Below are positions 35,613 to 46,431 of a stretch of DNA of 64,000 nucleotides, piece by piece. Position 1 is the stretch's first letter; each line of letters starts with the position of its first letter. The notes beneath the pieces are model-generated. The model was not told the DNA's origin, did no database searches, and saw only the letters and a program-made list of their open reading frames with translations. The translations under genes and the position numbers were made by a program. Source of the DNA: Calendula officinalis (Eukaryota; Streptophyta; Magnoliopsida; Asterales; Asteraceae); the NCBI GenBank assembly GCA_963853835.1, contig OY970825.1, positions 39,280,908 to 39,344,907 on the forward strand, read 5' to 3'.

Positions 35613-36065
35613 ATGAGTTATAGCAGTCTGCATATTGGTGATCACGAAGTACAAGTTAATAATTTCTTCATCTTAAAATGGTGTGCGTCCATGAGAAGAA
35701 AAATTGTATGATTTTAATTTCTTTTTAATTACTTAATTTGCAGTATAAATTTAATTAATTTTCTTTTCTTTCATCAGACTATTCCAGCAAAATTTGTTAG
35801 GGATCACCAACTTTGGAATGAGCGTCATTTGTGTGCTTTGTCAAACCTTGAGATGAGTCCCCCATACATTGTTTTCAATTTACAACGCCACAGTGATCGA
35901 AGGAGGCCCAATGATCGTTTTATAGACCATATGACTATCAATGGTGATATGGTCGACTTCAAACACAAGATGGGCATCCGCACGAACCAAAATGTGATGT
36001 TCACCCTTGATCTCGAAACAAAAAACAGAGGTGCTGGAGTTATCTTCAACGTTACTCTTCTTTGA
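35613..36065 (+). CDS. Small two-exon gene of unknown function in the CACTA element
   Basis: Exon 1 is 35613-35705 and exon 2 is 35778-36065. The 72-base intron has GTATGA..TCATCAG ends and the phase is kept, giving 125 residues. The product begins MSYSSLHIGDHEVQVNNFFI and has IPAKFVRDHQLWNERHLC at the exon junction and MGIRTNQNVMFTLDLE near the end. There is a weak likeness to a B3 DNA-binding domain (IPAKFVR near the start, a hydrophobic LDLE strand near the end), but I would not assign it. A TATA-like TATGTATAAGC lies about 120 bases upstream, 3' of the MIR172 hairpin. The frame is unbroken, so the cargo gene may be recent or still used. Confidence 0.6.
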
Positions 36066-36460
36066 ATTCAACATGATGTTTGTTAACTTTGTGTTTAGGT
36101 TTTGGTTGTCCTTGTTTAGGTTTTGATGTTTGTCAACATGAATTCAACATGATGTAATGTTATCGTTGTATCTTTATGAAATTTGTTTTTGTTTGCCAAT
36201 TAATTAACTAATTTAAACTGAAAATTTAGATTGTTATTGCGGGTAATGTATGGCCGAAACAACAAATTGAATTGTTATTGCGGGTTCAAAATGGCCGCAA
36301 CAACAAATTTTGTAGTTGTTGCGGGTAATATATGGCCGCAACAACAAATGGATTTGTTAATGCGGGTAATATTTGACCGCAACAAAAAATGGATTTGTTA
36401 TTGCGGGTTTAGCAGGGCCGCAACAACAAATTAAATTGTTGTTGCGGTTATTTCTTTTGC

Positions 36461-36892
36461 AGTGCGAACTGCATTTGTTGTTGCGGTTTTATCTTACCAC
36501 CGCAGTATATAAATTTATACGTCCGCAACAACAAATGTGATCTGTAGTAGTGTACCAAAATGGTCTAAAAATTATACTTCTTTCCTTTTAAAATAATTTG
36601 TGATACACTTTCCATTTTAGGATTTTGCAAAATAAATGATAAATTTTGAAAATTTATCATATTTGATAAAAAGTAGTGCGAACTGCATTTGTTGTTGCGG
36701 TTTTATCTTACCACCGCAGTATATAAATTTATACGTCCGCAACAACAAATGTGATCTGTAGTAGTGTACCAAAATGGTCTAAAAATTATACTTCTTTCCT
36801 TTTAAAATAATTTGTGATACACTTTCCATTTTAGGATTTTGCAAAATAAATGATAAATTTTGAAAATTTATCATATTTGATAAAAAGTAGTG
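36461..36892 (+). repeat. Exact tandem duplication of the CACTA 3' end and flank
   Basis: A 214-base segment is repeated twice (36461-36674, 36675-36888, shared to 36892) with no difference that I can see. Each copy holds the last 92 bases of the CACTA element, the TAC flank, 22 bases of host DNA and the first part of a mariner-type MITE. AGTG is common to both breakpoints. Confidence 0.93.
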
Positions 36893-37101
36893 GGCTTACA
36901 CCCGCTAACTATCTCTTTAATATAGTGAAATCACACATTACCTTTAGTTTTATTTTTAAATATCATTAACTTTACTTTAATCAAAATGTGTGAGATCATC
37001 ATCCATTAACTATATACTTTAATTTAATTAACCTTCTTTATAATATTTTGCCTTAAAAACGTAAAACTTAAAGTGTATCACTTATTTTGAAACAAAAAAA
37101 G
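36791..37101. mobile_element. mariner-derived (Stowaway-like) MITE
   Basis: The left end reads CTTCTTTCC...GTGATACACTTT and the inverted right end is GTGTATCACTTATTTTG...AAAG, with TA on both sides. Its 5' part also appears at 36577-36674 because of the tandem duplication. Confidence 0.7.
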
Positions 37102-37226
37102 TAATACTTTTAAGCAAATAATATTGAATGTAGATGTACCAAAATGTTCTAAAAATTGTGTACATTGAAAATGCTCATACAAGCTACATGTTTGCTAAAC
37201 CCATGTTACTAAGATAAAGCTAAATA

Positions 37227-37401
37227 CTTTCATCCGATTCAAAATAAGTGATACATTATTAACCTATATTTATTTAATAGGTGTGAGACTTATCTCGCAC
37301 TAACAATCAAATTTAATATAATTTAACTATTATTATAATATTTTATCTCAAAAATCATGAAAGCAACAATATACTCTATCACTTAATTTTAATCGATAAA
37401 G
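37227..37401. mobile_element. mariner-derived MITE, shorter copy
   Basis: CTTTCATCCGATTCAAAATA and the inverted ATCACTTAATTTTAATCGATAAAG form TIRs with TA on each side; 175 bp. Confidence 0.65.
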
Positions 37402-38312
37402 TATAATTAAGACTTTTCTCGTTGAATACAAAACTTGTTTTTCAGTCCAAATAGTAGAGCTGATGGGGAGTTATTTGATGAGTGTAGGTGCAAGGAAATT
37501 GTGAAATTAATGTTACTAAGATTGACATAACATTAGAGCAAAGATCCAAATTGCATTATTATTAGTATAAAGATTCTCTTTTATCCATTTATATGCATTT
37601 AAATTGTGATACTTACAATAGCATAAGGAATTAACTTTCCTAGGTTTCTAGGAACTTTCTTTTATATGGAATGGACCACTTGAATTGTGATCATGAATGT
37701 TTTGCCATTTTCACAGACAGATGTAGTTGCTCAAGGAGTAGCAAGTATCAACCTTGATGAAATAATCAAAGTAGCTATCATAGGTTGCACCAGTCTGGAA
37801 TGGATAGCATCACACCATAAACAAATCATATTATGTAGCTACATGAAAGCTAATAACAATACAAATAAGTGCAAAAATGTCATAGTGAAAGAACTCACAT
37901 TTTTTTGTCAATGAATATAAAGCAACATTCCATTTTTCCCCCAAATGATAACCACTTCCTTCTGAGCTTGCTTTCAATTGGTTCATCCCCATCTCCAGGG
38001 TTAAGATCTCTTATCATCTTTCTTTTTTTTCTTTTTTTTTTCTTTTTTGTTAACGGGTTCCGATCTGATTTTAAGCCGACCAATCCTGATCACCCCCGCT
38101 TAGCGGGTAGTCCGGAGTCGGCGTGGGTAAACATCCGCAGCCATAAAAGGGTAATATTTTTACTCCTAAGAATTGAACCTGAGACCTTATGCAAATATCA
38201 CTCCTTTTTTAGACATTTTAGCGTATCTAAGAGATACAACCAAGAAATAAGATTATGCTTAGGAGGTTTGGTAGAGCAATTCTTTTAGTAATGATCTTAA
38301 CGATACGCCGTT

Positions 38313-38348
<36 letters not shown>
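37402..38348. other. Spacer with a possible exon and a SINE-like 3' part
   Basis: After TTTTCACAG at about 37720 an open piece (DVVAQGVASINLDEIIKVAI) looks exon-like but is unrecognised. At 38150-38210 the minus strand has TCAGGTTCAATTC, a B-box-like SINE motif. A (TA)n tract ends at 38350. Nothing here is firm. Confidence 0.3.
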
Positions 38349-38351
<3 letters not shown>

Positions 38352-40170
38352 TATCTCCGTATCAAAATAAGTGATACACTTCTCTAAACCACGCTTTTTG
38401 AGGCAAAACTTTTAAGGGGAGATTAAGGTGGATTAAGTTGGTCCCACTTACTTTTAAACACCTTTGATTAAAAAGAGAAATTTGAATATTTGGAGGGTTT
38501 TCACCCAGACTTCTTTTTCCCTTCCAAAACAATTCTTACAATTATCATCATTTTTTATTTTCCCTCCTAATTTGGGTCTTATAAATTAAACACTTCATTC
38601 CAAATTATCACTGCCAAATTTTACAAAACACTTTCCCAAAATACAAACTTCATTCCAAATTCAAACACTGTCAAATTTACAAAACATTCTCCAAAAGTAC
38701 AAAGATTCTTCCAAAATGGAAGATGTAACAGAAAGCTTGTTCCAAGGATCCCATGATGAAGTACACTTTGAAGCCTACTGTGAAGAACTTTTTAATGAGA
38801 TGGAGACCCACTTGGATCCTGAACCGATTCCTGAAACAGAAGAAGAAGCATCAGTAGTTACAGGTAAAAAACCCAACTTAACAAATGAAAAAAGAAGGGA
38901 AGCCATAGATGAACTTTTATGTATGGAAAAAAATGAAAAACTACCACGTGGTGCTATAACTGTAACAGCAGCCAAGTATGGTGTTTCAAGGCTCACGATG
39001 CAAAGAATATGGACCAAAGCATACTCGCAAAGAGCAAATAGTGATGCCATTGATGTCAGTAACAAAAAAAGGTAAAGTTGGCAGAAAACCAATCGAATAT
39101 AATGAGAATCTGTTGTTATCAGTCCTTGTTAACATGAGGACATCATTAAGGTGTTATGCAGGGGCACTTAAAATCAATCACACGACAGTTCATAGACTGC
39201 TCAAAAAAGGCAGATTAAGAAGTCATACAAGCAGTACTCATCCTAGTCTTACACATGAACACAAGTTGGCTAGGATGAAATGGATTTTATCCCACATTCA
39301 TCCAGCCACACGAACAGAACCACCAACACTTATCAACTTTGACAACATAATCCACATTGATGAAAAATGGTTTTATTTGAGCCCCGATACAAGAAAATTT
39401 TATTTGTTGCCAAAAGAAGATGATCCTTATAGGTGTTGCCAATCAAAAAAATTTAAGTTAAAAGCTATGTTCATGGGGGTGACATCTAAACCAATCTTTA
39501 ATGCAAATGGTGAAAGGATTCATGATTGGAAATATGGCATTTTCCCATTTGTAGAAAAGGTACCAGCCAAGAAAAAAAAAGCAAAAACAGAGATGCAGGC
39601 ACAATTGAAACTAAGGTAATTGAAAGAATAACTCAAAAAGTCATTACGGATATGATAATTCAGCATGTTATACCATCTATCATGAGTAAATGGCCTGCAA
39701 TTTTATCCAAAGACATATTCATTCAACAAGATAATGCAAGGCCACACATTCTGTAACACCCGTAATTTTATAACATCGTTTAAAACATTTAAAATACATT
39801 TTTCCCAACTTAGTGCATATTGTCCAAAATACAGTTTAACAAAAACTTTAAAACCTTTATCAGAGTTTACAAAAATACGGTGTCACAAAGTATATCAAAA
39901 CCATAGGCAACGGGATCTACCTATGAGCTCCCGAGCTAAATATCTCTAGGCCACCTCTAGTGCAACCTTCTATCACTTCAACCTGTTCCTGAGTACATAG
40001 CCACAAAACAAACATAGAACGTGAGACAAAATAGTCTCGTGAGATACACGGGTTTTAGACCCCAATAAAAATAATCATTCCATATGTATATAAACAAGTA
40101 TATATAACACATCAATACCGACTAGTCACCCTATTGTGACCCTATCGAACTTGCTTCCCTAACAACATAT

Positions 40171-40423
40171 CTAGTTATCGGGTTGCCCCCGAACTAACTA
40201 GCATCATACATATCTAGCTATCGGGTTGCCCCCGAACTAGCTAAAGCACCAACATATCTAGTTATCGGGTTGCCCCCGAACTAACTAGAAACACTATCAC
40301 ATCTAACTATCGGGTTGCCCCCGAACTAGTTAGAAGCACTATCATATCTAACTATCGGGTTGCCCCCGAACTAGTTAGAAACGTCACCATGTCTAGTTAT
40401 CGGGTTGCCCTCGAACTAACTAG
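40171..40423. repeat. Six-unit hairpin minisatellite in solo LTR A
   Basis: Units start at 40171, 40214, 40258, 40303, 40348 and 40393 (period 43-45). Each has a left arm, ATCGGG, the loop TTGCC, CCCGAACT and a right arm. Arms vary together: CTAGTTA with TAACTAG, CTAGCTA with TAGCTA, CTAACTA with TAGTTAG. One unit of the same hairpin, inverted, occurs at 56816-56845 in LTR C. Confidence 0.93.
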
Positions 40424-41640
40424 CATCACATCACCTCATGCTTACCATCACTCATCAGCTATTCAACTCAAGCCTTCGGCTATCACATCAATCATCAAAC
40501 AAGTTAGTTATCTAATAATAACTCTATATATAACTAGTTCAACATAGTGTGAACGCACCCATATATTCCCGTGGACTCGATCATAAGCAACCACATTTAC
40601 TTCCTTCTCTATGACCCTAGGAGGTCCATTCTTACTTAGTTTATAAGATACATTTCTTATCTATCAGTATCATAATACTTTTATTTCTTCGTTGCCTATG
40701 ATACATAATTATCACTAGTCACATCGTATTCCTTTTCATATATATCTATTCTTTACTTTTATTAGTAAGTCTTACCAATGGATTCTCATTACTACCAAAT
40801 CATTTCCAATTGCTTTACTAATACATGTTTTATTAATAAAGACTTAATGTACACTCTTTTAATTATTATCTTAATTATTATGGTTCATTAATAAGGATTC
40901 CTTGATTACTTTAATTTATCATATTTACCTTCAAATTTATCAATCATACTGGACTTACTCCAGTATCTCATTCGACATACTTTCATACAATTTTAGTCAC
41001 TATCTTCATCAAAACATTTATTAATAAAGACCCATAATATATCATACGTATTTATAAGACTTTATGCTATGTACCCAGTTTAAAAGTCTCATGTACTCAC
41101 CTTAGCGATAGCTATATCCATATCGTATTTATCAACACGAATCCTTGCCTCCCGTCTTTGGAACATCTTCAACTTTTAGGTTCTTGCAACCTATTAACAT
41201 AATCATCACAATTCTAGTTATCATCCATAACTAGACATCATTTAACATCAACATAATCAACCCCAACCACCAAGTTCACCAACTTGGTGGAGATCCACAA
41301 ACCCTAGTTCATGAAACTACTTTCAAGATACAACTTAACCATAGATCCATGGTCTACATACTTCCTATGGGTGTTCTACACCCTCATTACCCATTTTTAA
41401 CAAGATTCCAACCCAACACATTCAAAATCATCATTTCCCCCAAATCTTGTTTACAATCTAGCTAGGAGATGAAAATACCTTAGATCCTTAACAAGGAATG
41501 AAGATCTCCAAGGATGGTGGTGTTCTATGCCCAAAGAACACCCAAAATCGCCCCCAAGAGCTCCCAAATCGGCTGCACAAAGTGGAGGAGTAAAAATGAG
41601 AAAACCCTAGCTTTTTCCCGATTTATTGATGTCTGCCATA

Positions 41641-41790
41641 GTTCGCGACGCGAACTAGTTCACGTTCGTGAACTTCGCGTGTCGTGAACTCTTCCCGATC
41701 GCGAGCCAGTCGTGAACTTCGATTACCAGAAACCTCAAATCCCTGACCCGAGTTCACGATCGTGAACTATAGTTCACGCCGTGAACTCTG
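41641..41790. repeat. CG-palindrome cluster in solo LTR A
   Basis: GTTCGCGACGCGAAC (41641-41655), GTTCACGTTCGTGAAC, GTTCACGATCGTGAAC and GTTCACGCCGTGAAC are perfect or near-perfect palindromes within 150 bases. Confidence 0.9.
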
Positions 41791-42499
41791 CAGCTCAGCA
41801 GGGCTGTAGTTTTTGACTTCCGTTTTGACCCGGTTTCATCCATAACTTTCTCATACGGTGTCCAAACGACACGAAACCAATTCCTACGATCTTTAAACGA
41901 TTTATCCTTATTAATCATATTTTTATAAAATTTATTTATTCACAAAATTTCGGGTCGTTACACATTCACCCGGATGATGTGGAGTTCAGTGCAGCCGCAA
42001 AAGAGAATGGGTTCAACATCCAACTCATACAACAACCCCCTCAATCCCCAGATTTAAATGTTTTAGATTTGGGTTTTTTAGAGCAATACAAGCTTTAATG
42101 TATCAAACATTTCCCAAAAACGTGGATGAGTTAATTGAAAGTGTAACCAACGCATATGAAAGGTTCGAACCAAAATCATGACATACACTTGGTTACAATT
42201 GCAATATGTCATGGTTGAAATATTGAAAGTAAAGGGTGGAAACAATTACAAAATCCCACATCATGGAAAAGCAAGGTTGGAAAGGTTGGGGCTTCTCCCA
42301 CAATATGTACAAGTTGAACAACCAATTATAGATCAATGTGTGGCATACTTGAATGAAAATCTCCCAACAAATGTAGAAGAAATGTTTTATTGAAGAAGAT
42401 GCACTTCAAGTTTTTGTGTAATGTTATTTTGTAACTTATAACGGTCAAGTTTTTGTGTAATCGTTTTTTGTAAATGCAGTTAATGTAATGCATCATTTG

Positions 42500-43012
42500 A
42501 CCTTTTAATCCACCAGAGACTTTTCAATTGTTTCCAATGATACCTCAAAGCACAATTTGTGCCGAGCACATTGACTACAAATGACATTGTCCAAACATCA
42601 TTTGGATATTAATTCACTTCAACAACCAAAAAATAGTTACACATAACATCCAACAATAATAATCAGTAGCCAACAATACACCATCAGGGACTTCGCAATT
42701 TGAACCGAATCCAATGAGACCTCAAGGCATTAATCCGTCGAGCACATTGAATACAAATGACATTGTCCAAGCATCATTTGGATTTTAATCTAAAAAAACA
42801 GCCAACCATTTTAAAAATAACAGCCAACAACAACAATCAAACATAGCAGCTAACACTAATCCAGCAGCTAACACTAATCCATCACGGACATTTGCAATTT
42901 GAACCGAATCCAATGATACCTCAAGGCATCAAATCTGCCGAGCACATTGAGATCGATATGAATTGATTGTCCAAACATCATTTGGATTTCATCAGTTTAA
43001 ACACCATTGGGT
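42500..43012 (+). repeat. Three diverged tandem units of about 190 bases
   Basis: Units near 42510, 42690 and 42885 share GAGACCTCAA/GATACCTCAAgGCA, CCGAGCACATTGA, GACATTGTCCAAaCATCATTTGGAT and A/C-rich spacers. They are non-coding and lie 3' of the minus-strand frame at 43074. Confidence 0.75.
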
Positions 43013-43073
43013 TTTCATCATTCATCAATTTTGGCATCAACCCTTTTAATCACAGCATCCAATTTATACATAA

Positions 43074-43403
43074 TTAAGATAAAAGGATAAAGCAAACCTC
43101 GGGTCGAACACCAACCGGAACACCCTCAGATCTAGGGTTTTCATCATCTTTATAAAATGGATCGTTTTCTTCTTCCTTGGATGGATATTCATTATCAAAC
43201 CAGTAAAATGAACAACCCATCTTAATTTCGAGAGGAACCGTTCTCAAATCTCGACAAGAATACCGTCCAAGCATCGTCTTTGCTTCACCACTTTCGAATA
43301 ACCGCATAGGCCATGGGAATCCATTTTCAATGGAATCCATAATGTCATAAATACACTTACTTTCCTCTTCATCATCTGTTCGAAACATAGCATCAACCAA
43401 GGG
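43074..43403 (-). CDS. Hypothetical protein, possible degenerate GRF zinc finger
   Basis: Starting at the Met of MSVPNLTPLVDAMFR (another Met lies upstream at 43532) the frame is acidic. It contains YSCRDLRTVPLEIKMGCSFY then WFDNE, which resembles the second half of a GRF-type zinc finger (C..RD...GC.FYWFD). The last residues may be read-through of an intron, since a GT donor (GAG|GTTTGC) occurs near 43098. GRF fingers bind single-stranded nucleic acid in other proteins. The assignment is weak, and no partner gene is visible. Confidence 0.4.
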   Translation of the reverse strand, partial: PLVDAMFRTDDEEESKCIYDIMDSIENGFPWPMRLFESGEAKTMLGRYSCRDLRTVPLEIKMGCSFYWFDNEYPSKEEENDPFYKDDENPRSEGVPVGVRPEVCFILLS

Positions 43404-43765
43404 CGTCAAATTGGGAACCGACATGTCGAACAATAAGAGAAGATCACAGATCTGGTGATGGGTTTTAGATAACGAAGAAGAATTGAAGAGATTGAAACCA
43501 TAGAGCAACGATATGATCGAGATGAAGATCACAGATCTGTTCGAAAGAAGATGGAAGAAAACCCTAGAACAAATATCGATATGAAGATATGATCGAGATG
43601 AAGTATCTGGGTCTTTTATTTTGGTGGTTGAAGTGTATTAAATTTATGGTAGGTGGGGAGTAAAGTGTATTAATTAGTAGATTGTTAATCATGTTTAGGA
43701 AAATTAAGTAGGGTAAAAGGGTAACTTCATACACAAAAACTTACCAAATATAGTAAGTTTATATA

Positions 43766-44077
43766 CTTCCTCCGTTCAAAATAAGTGACACACTTTCTAT
43801 TTTCGACTGTTTCAAAATAAGTGATATACTTTGAAAACTTACCATATTTGGTAAAAGGTAGTGGGGATCACATCCACTAACTATCCTCTTTGATAAAGTG
43901 AAAAGACACGTTTACCCTTACTTTTACTTTTAAACATCATTAAATTTACTTTAATCAATATATGTGGGACATATCCTCTACTAACTATCAAATTTAATCT
44001 AATTGACTATCATTATCATAATTTGCTTCAAAAATCGTAAACTCTAATTTGTATCACTTATTTTGAAACGGAGGAAG
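43766..44077. mobile_element. mariner-derived MITE
   Basis: CTTCCTCCGTTCAAAATAAG and the inverted right end (GTATCACTTATTTTGAAACG then GAGGAAG) are TIRs with TA on both sides; 312 bp. They share their core with the mariner element's left TIR at 38351. Confidence 0.88.
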
Positions 44078-44079
44078 TA

Positions 44080-44878
44080 TTAATAGTAAAATTTGAAATA
44101 AAGTAGAACCTTTGGACTACAAAAATCAATCGATGCTTGTTCGGTTTTTACTTACAACCCAAAGAAAGTGTTAGTACTCATACAGTCGCAGCAAGTATTA
44201 TCGATTTGATAGCCAATATAGACAGTTGGTAACGTCCAACTCATACAAATATAGCCACCCGTTTGGGAAAATTACAAAGTTATGCTTATACATGACTACG
44301 AGCTATTCTAAGCTAAACCTAATTTCACCTTATCTCAAAACTTCAACTGTTTTGACATTACTATATACTACATTTACCAAGTCAATGAATAGTGCCCGGT
44401 AGGCACTTGACTTTTTTGTAGCTTAGTTAAATCTTTTGTGTGCGTCAATATGATGGAGTAAATCACAAATTACAAACAGCCCCTCCACTTTTTTTGTTGT
44501 TTAGTTAAAACTTTTGTGTGCGTCTGATGGAGTAAATCACAAATCTGGTCCCTTTTAAAACCAAAGATATTACAAAGACCCCCTCCACTTCAAGAATTTA
44601 TTAAAAAATCATATTATTTTAAAAATCTTGCATATTAAGAGACTTAAGGATATGCAGTATATATTATTAACTATATAACAAAACCCATCATGCATGAACG
44701 GTACCTCACAACTCAATTTTTTTTTAAGTTTTAGCTTGATTGTTCGACTTTATAAATACTTACAATTTACCTCATTTTTCTTATAAGTAAATTTTAATAG
44801 TTACAATTTTCCTTATTTTTCTCTTTTTAACATTTTGATTACATAAATTAAATATAGTAATGTGTAAATTAGTAATAT
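44080..44878. other. A/T-rich stretch without recognised features
   Basis: I see no gene. Two near-copies of a TTTTGTGTGCGTC...GATGGAGTAAATCACAAA segment occur at 44436-44475 and 44510-44540. Confidence 0.5.
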
Positions 44879-45884
44879 AACATTTACCAACCTGATTTTA
44901 CAGTTCAAATTGTTTATAATACCTAAATTATTGAGGATATGATTTTATAGTTGTACGAATACCAACATACATTTTTTGTACATCATATAAAAATCCCCCG
45001 CAGCATCGCGCGGGGTAAATATTAGCAAACAAACTTCAGTCGACGATCTTTTGAGTGTATTGTAAATATTAGTAAACAATCTTCTCGATGTCATATGAAA
45101 ATCTCCGCGGCAACACGAGGGGAGAAAGCCCGCTAGTAATATTACACATTCCAAAACTTTCTTTCTACAATTATATTTATTAATTTTAAGTTTCAAAATC
45201 TAAAAATCTCATGTGTATTTTGTTTATCTATTTTTTTTATATAAAAAAAAAACGATCTTTCTACCGATTTGAGTGGTTCCGACCAACTATATTCCCGTTT
45301 TTAGGTTTAGTCGACCCGTTCTAACTACCTTTTAGAACAATGATTTCAAGAATAAAAGAAAAGAAAAGGGTATTACAAAGGATTTAACATTTACCAACCT
45401 GATTTTACAGTTCAAATTGTTTATAATATTTAAATTATTGAGGATATGATTTTATAGTTGTACGAATATCAACATACATTTTTTGTACATCATATAAAAA
45501 TCCCCCGCAGCATCGCGCGGGGTAAATATTAGCAAACAAACTTTAGTCGACGATCTTTTGAATGTATTGTAAATATTAGTAAACAATCTTCTCGATATCA
45601 TATAAAAATCTTCGCGGCAACACGCGGGGAGAAAGCCCGCTAGTTATATTACACATTCCAAAACTTTCTTTCTCCAATTATATTTATTAATTTTAAGTTT
45701 CAAAATCTAAAAAATCTCGTGTGTATTTTGTTTATCTATTTTTTTTATAAAAAAACGATCTTTCTACCGATTTGAGTGGTTCCGACCCACTATATTCCCG
45801 GTTTTAGGTTTAGCCGACCCGTTCTAACTACCTTTTAGAACAATGATTTCAAGAATAAAAGAAAAGAAAAGGGTATTACAAAGG
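44879..45884 (+). repeat. Tandem duplication of a 0.5-kb block with Helitron-like 3' ends
   Basis: Two copies (44879-45381 and 45386-45884; period 507) differ at only a few percent of sites. Each contains CCCCGCAGCATCGCGCGGGG, a short G/C hairpin, and further on CGCGGCAACACG...GGAGAAAGCCCGCTAG followed by T (CTAG ends at 45136 and 45643). A G/C hairpin shortly before CTRR inserted at A|T is the 3' signature of Helitrons. No 5' TC end or RepHel gene is visible. Confidence 0.55.
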
Positions 45885-46141
45885 CTTTCTTTAGAAATTA
45901 TAAAATAAAAATGCAAGGTTATATTTTTGTTACGAGTTAATAATTATTTAATCTTAAAATTTTGCCCACATTTTCGTTTTAACTTTTTAACTTTATTTTG
46001 TAATGTTTTTTCATCCTTAACTTTAATTTACTTGGTGTTTTAACCAAGAGTTTACCCTATTTTCTTACCTGAGGTTAAGATGATGTGTCAATGTTGTTAT
46101 TTAAACAAAAATAGATTTTCTACTGTTGTTAAGATTATATA
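45885..46141. other. A/T-rich spacer
   Basis: No gene or clear element is visible. Confidence 0.5.
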
Positions 46142-46431
46142 CTTTCTTTGGAAGGAAATAAGTGATACACTTTGGGGTTTATGTTTCCTAAGCCAAAACA
46201 TTATAATGATTGTTAAATTAGATTAACTGGATAGTTTGTAGGTAATGCGTTCCACATTTTTTAAATAAAGAGTAATAGCAGATGAGTCATTTCACTTTGT
46301 TAAAGTATATAATTAGTGGGTGTGGATCACACTATTTTTTTCTTTTGCCAAATAAGGTAATTTTTAAAATGTATCATTAATCTGATTTACCTCAAAAAGA
46401 AAAATTATCACTTGTTTTGAATCGAAGGAAG
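46142..46431. mobile_element. mariner-derived MITE
   Basis: CTTTCTTTGGAAGGAAATAA (then GTGATACACTTT) and the inverted TTATCACTTGTTTTGAATCG...AAG are imperfect TIRs with TA flanks; 290 bp. Confidence 0.7.

Larger units (their letters stand above)
39752..41962 (-). mobile_element. Solo LTR A of a Ty3/gypsy-like family
   Basis: The 2211-bp segment begins TGTAACACCCG and ends CGGGTCGTTACA, with CATTC at 39747-39751 and 41963-41967, a perfect 5-bp target duplication inside the transposase gene. It has no internal region, so it is a solo LTR left by LTR-LTR recombination. By comparison with the intact gypsy LTR and with LTR C, its own orientation is minus. It holds a hairpin minisatellite (40171-40423) and a CG-palindrome cluster (41641-41790). 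Confidence 0.92.
38716..42393 (+). pseudogene. mariner-like transposase, DDD type, split by a solo LTR
   Basis: ATG at 38716 starts an acidic N-terminus followed by helix-turn-helix regions (ITVTAAKYGVSRLTMQRIW; NHTTVHRLLKKGRLR). Catalytic Asp motifs are HIDEKWFYL (about 39355) and QQDNARPH (about 39728). After the LTR comes SPDLNVLDLGF (about 42050), the third Asp, in the D39D-type spacing of plant mariners. The end reads VMVEILKVKGGNNYKIPHHG and stops at 42391-42393. Four 1-base frameshifts fall in an A7 run (39063), an A9 run (39573), a T6 run (42072) and an A4 run (about 42174). It would cut DNA at TIRs and insert at TA. With the LTR in place it cannot be functional. Confidence 0.9.
38351..42420 (+). 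mobile_element. Plant mariner-like element with solo-LTR insertion; right end not found
   Basis: The left TIR CTATCTCCGTATCAAAATAA (then GTGATACACTT) starts after TA in a (TA)n tract. A transposase gene follows at 38716. A matching right TIR is not visible before the next MITE at 43766, so the right end is lost or lies at 44077. A solo LTR (39752-41962) splits the gene. Confidence 0.8.

Noticed and set aside
40171..40423. CRISPR-like array
   Set aside because: Regular repeats but spacers of about 13 bases that are themselves repeats, in a plant LTR; it is a minisatellite.
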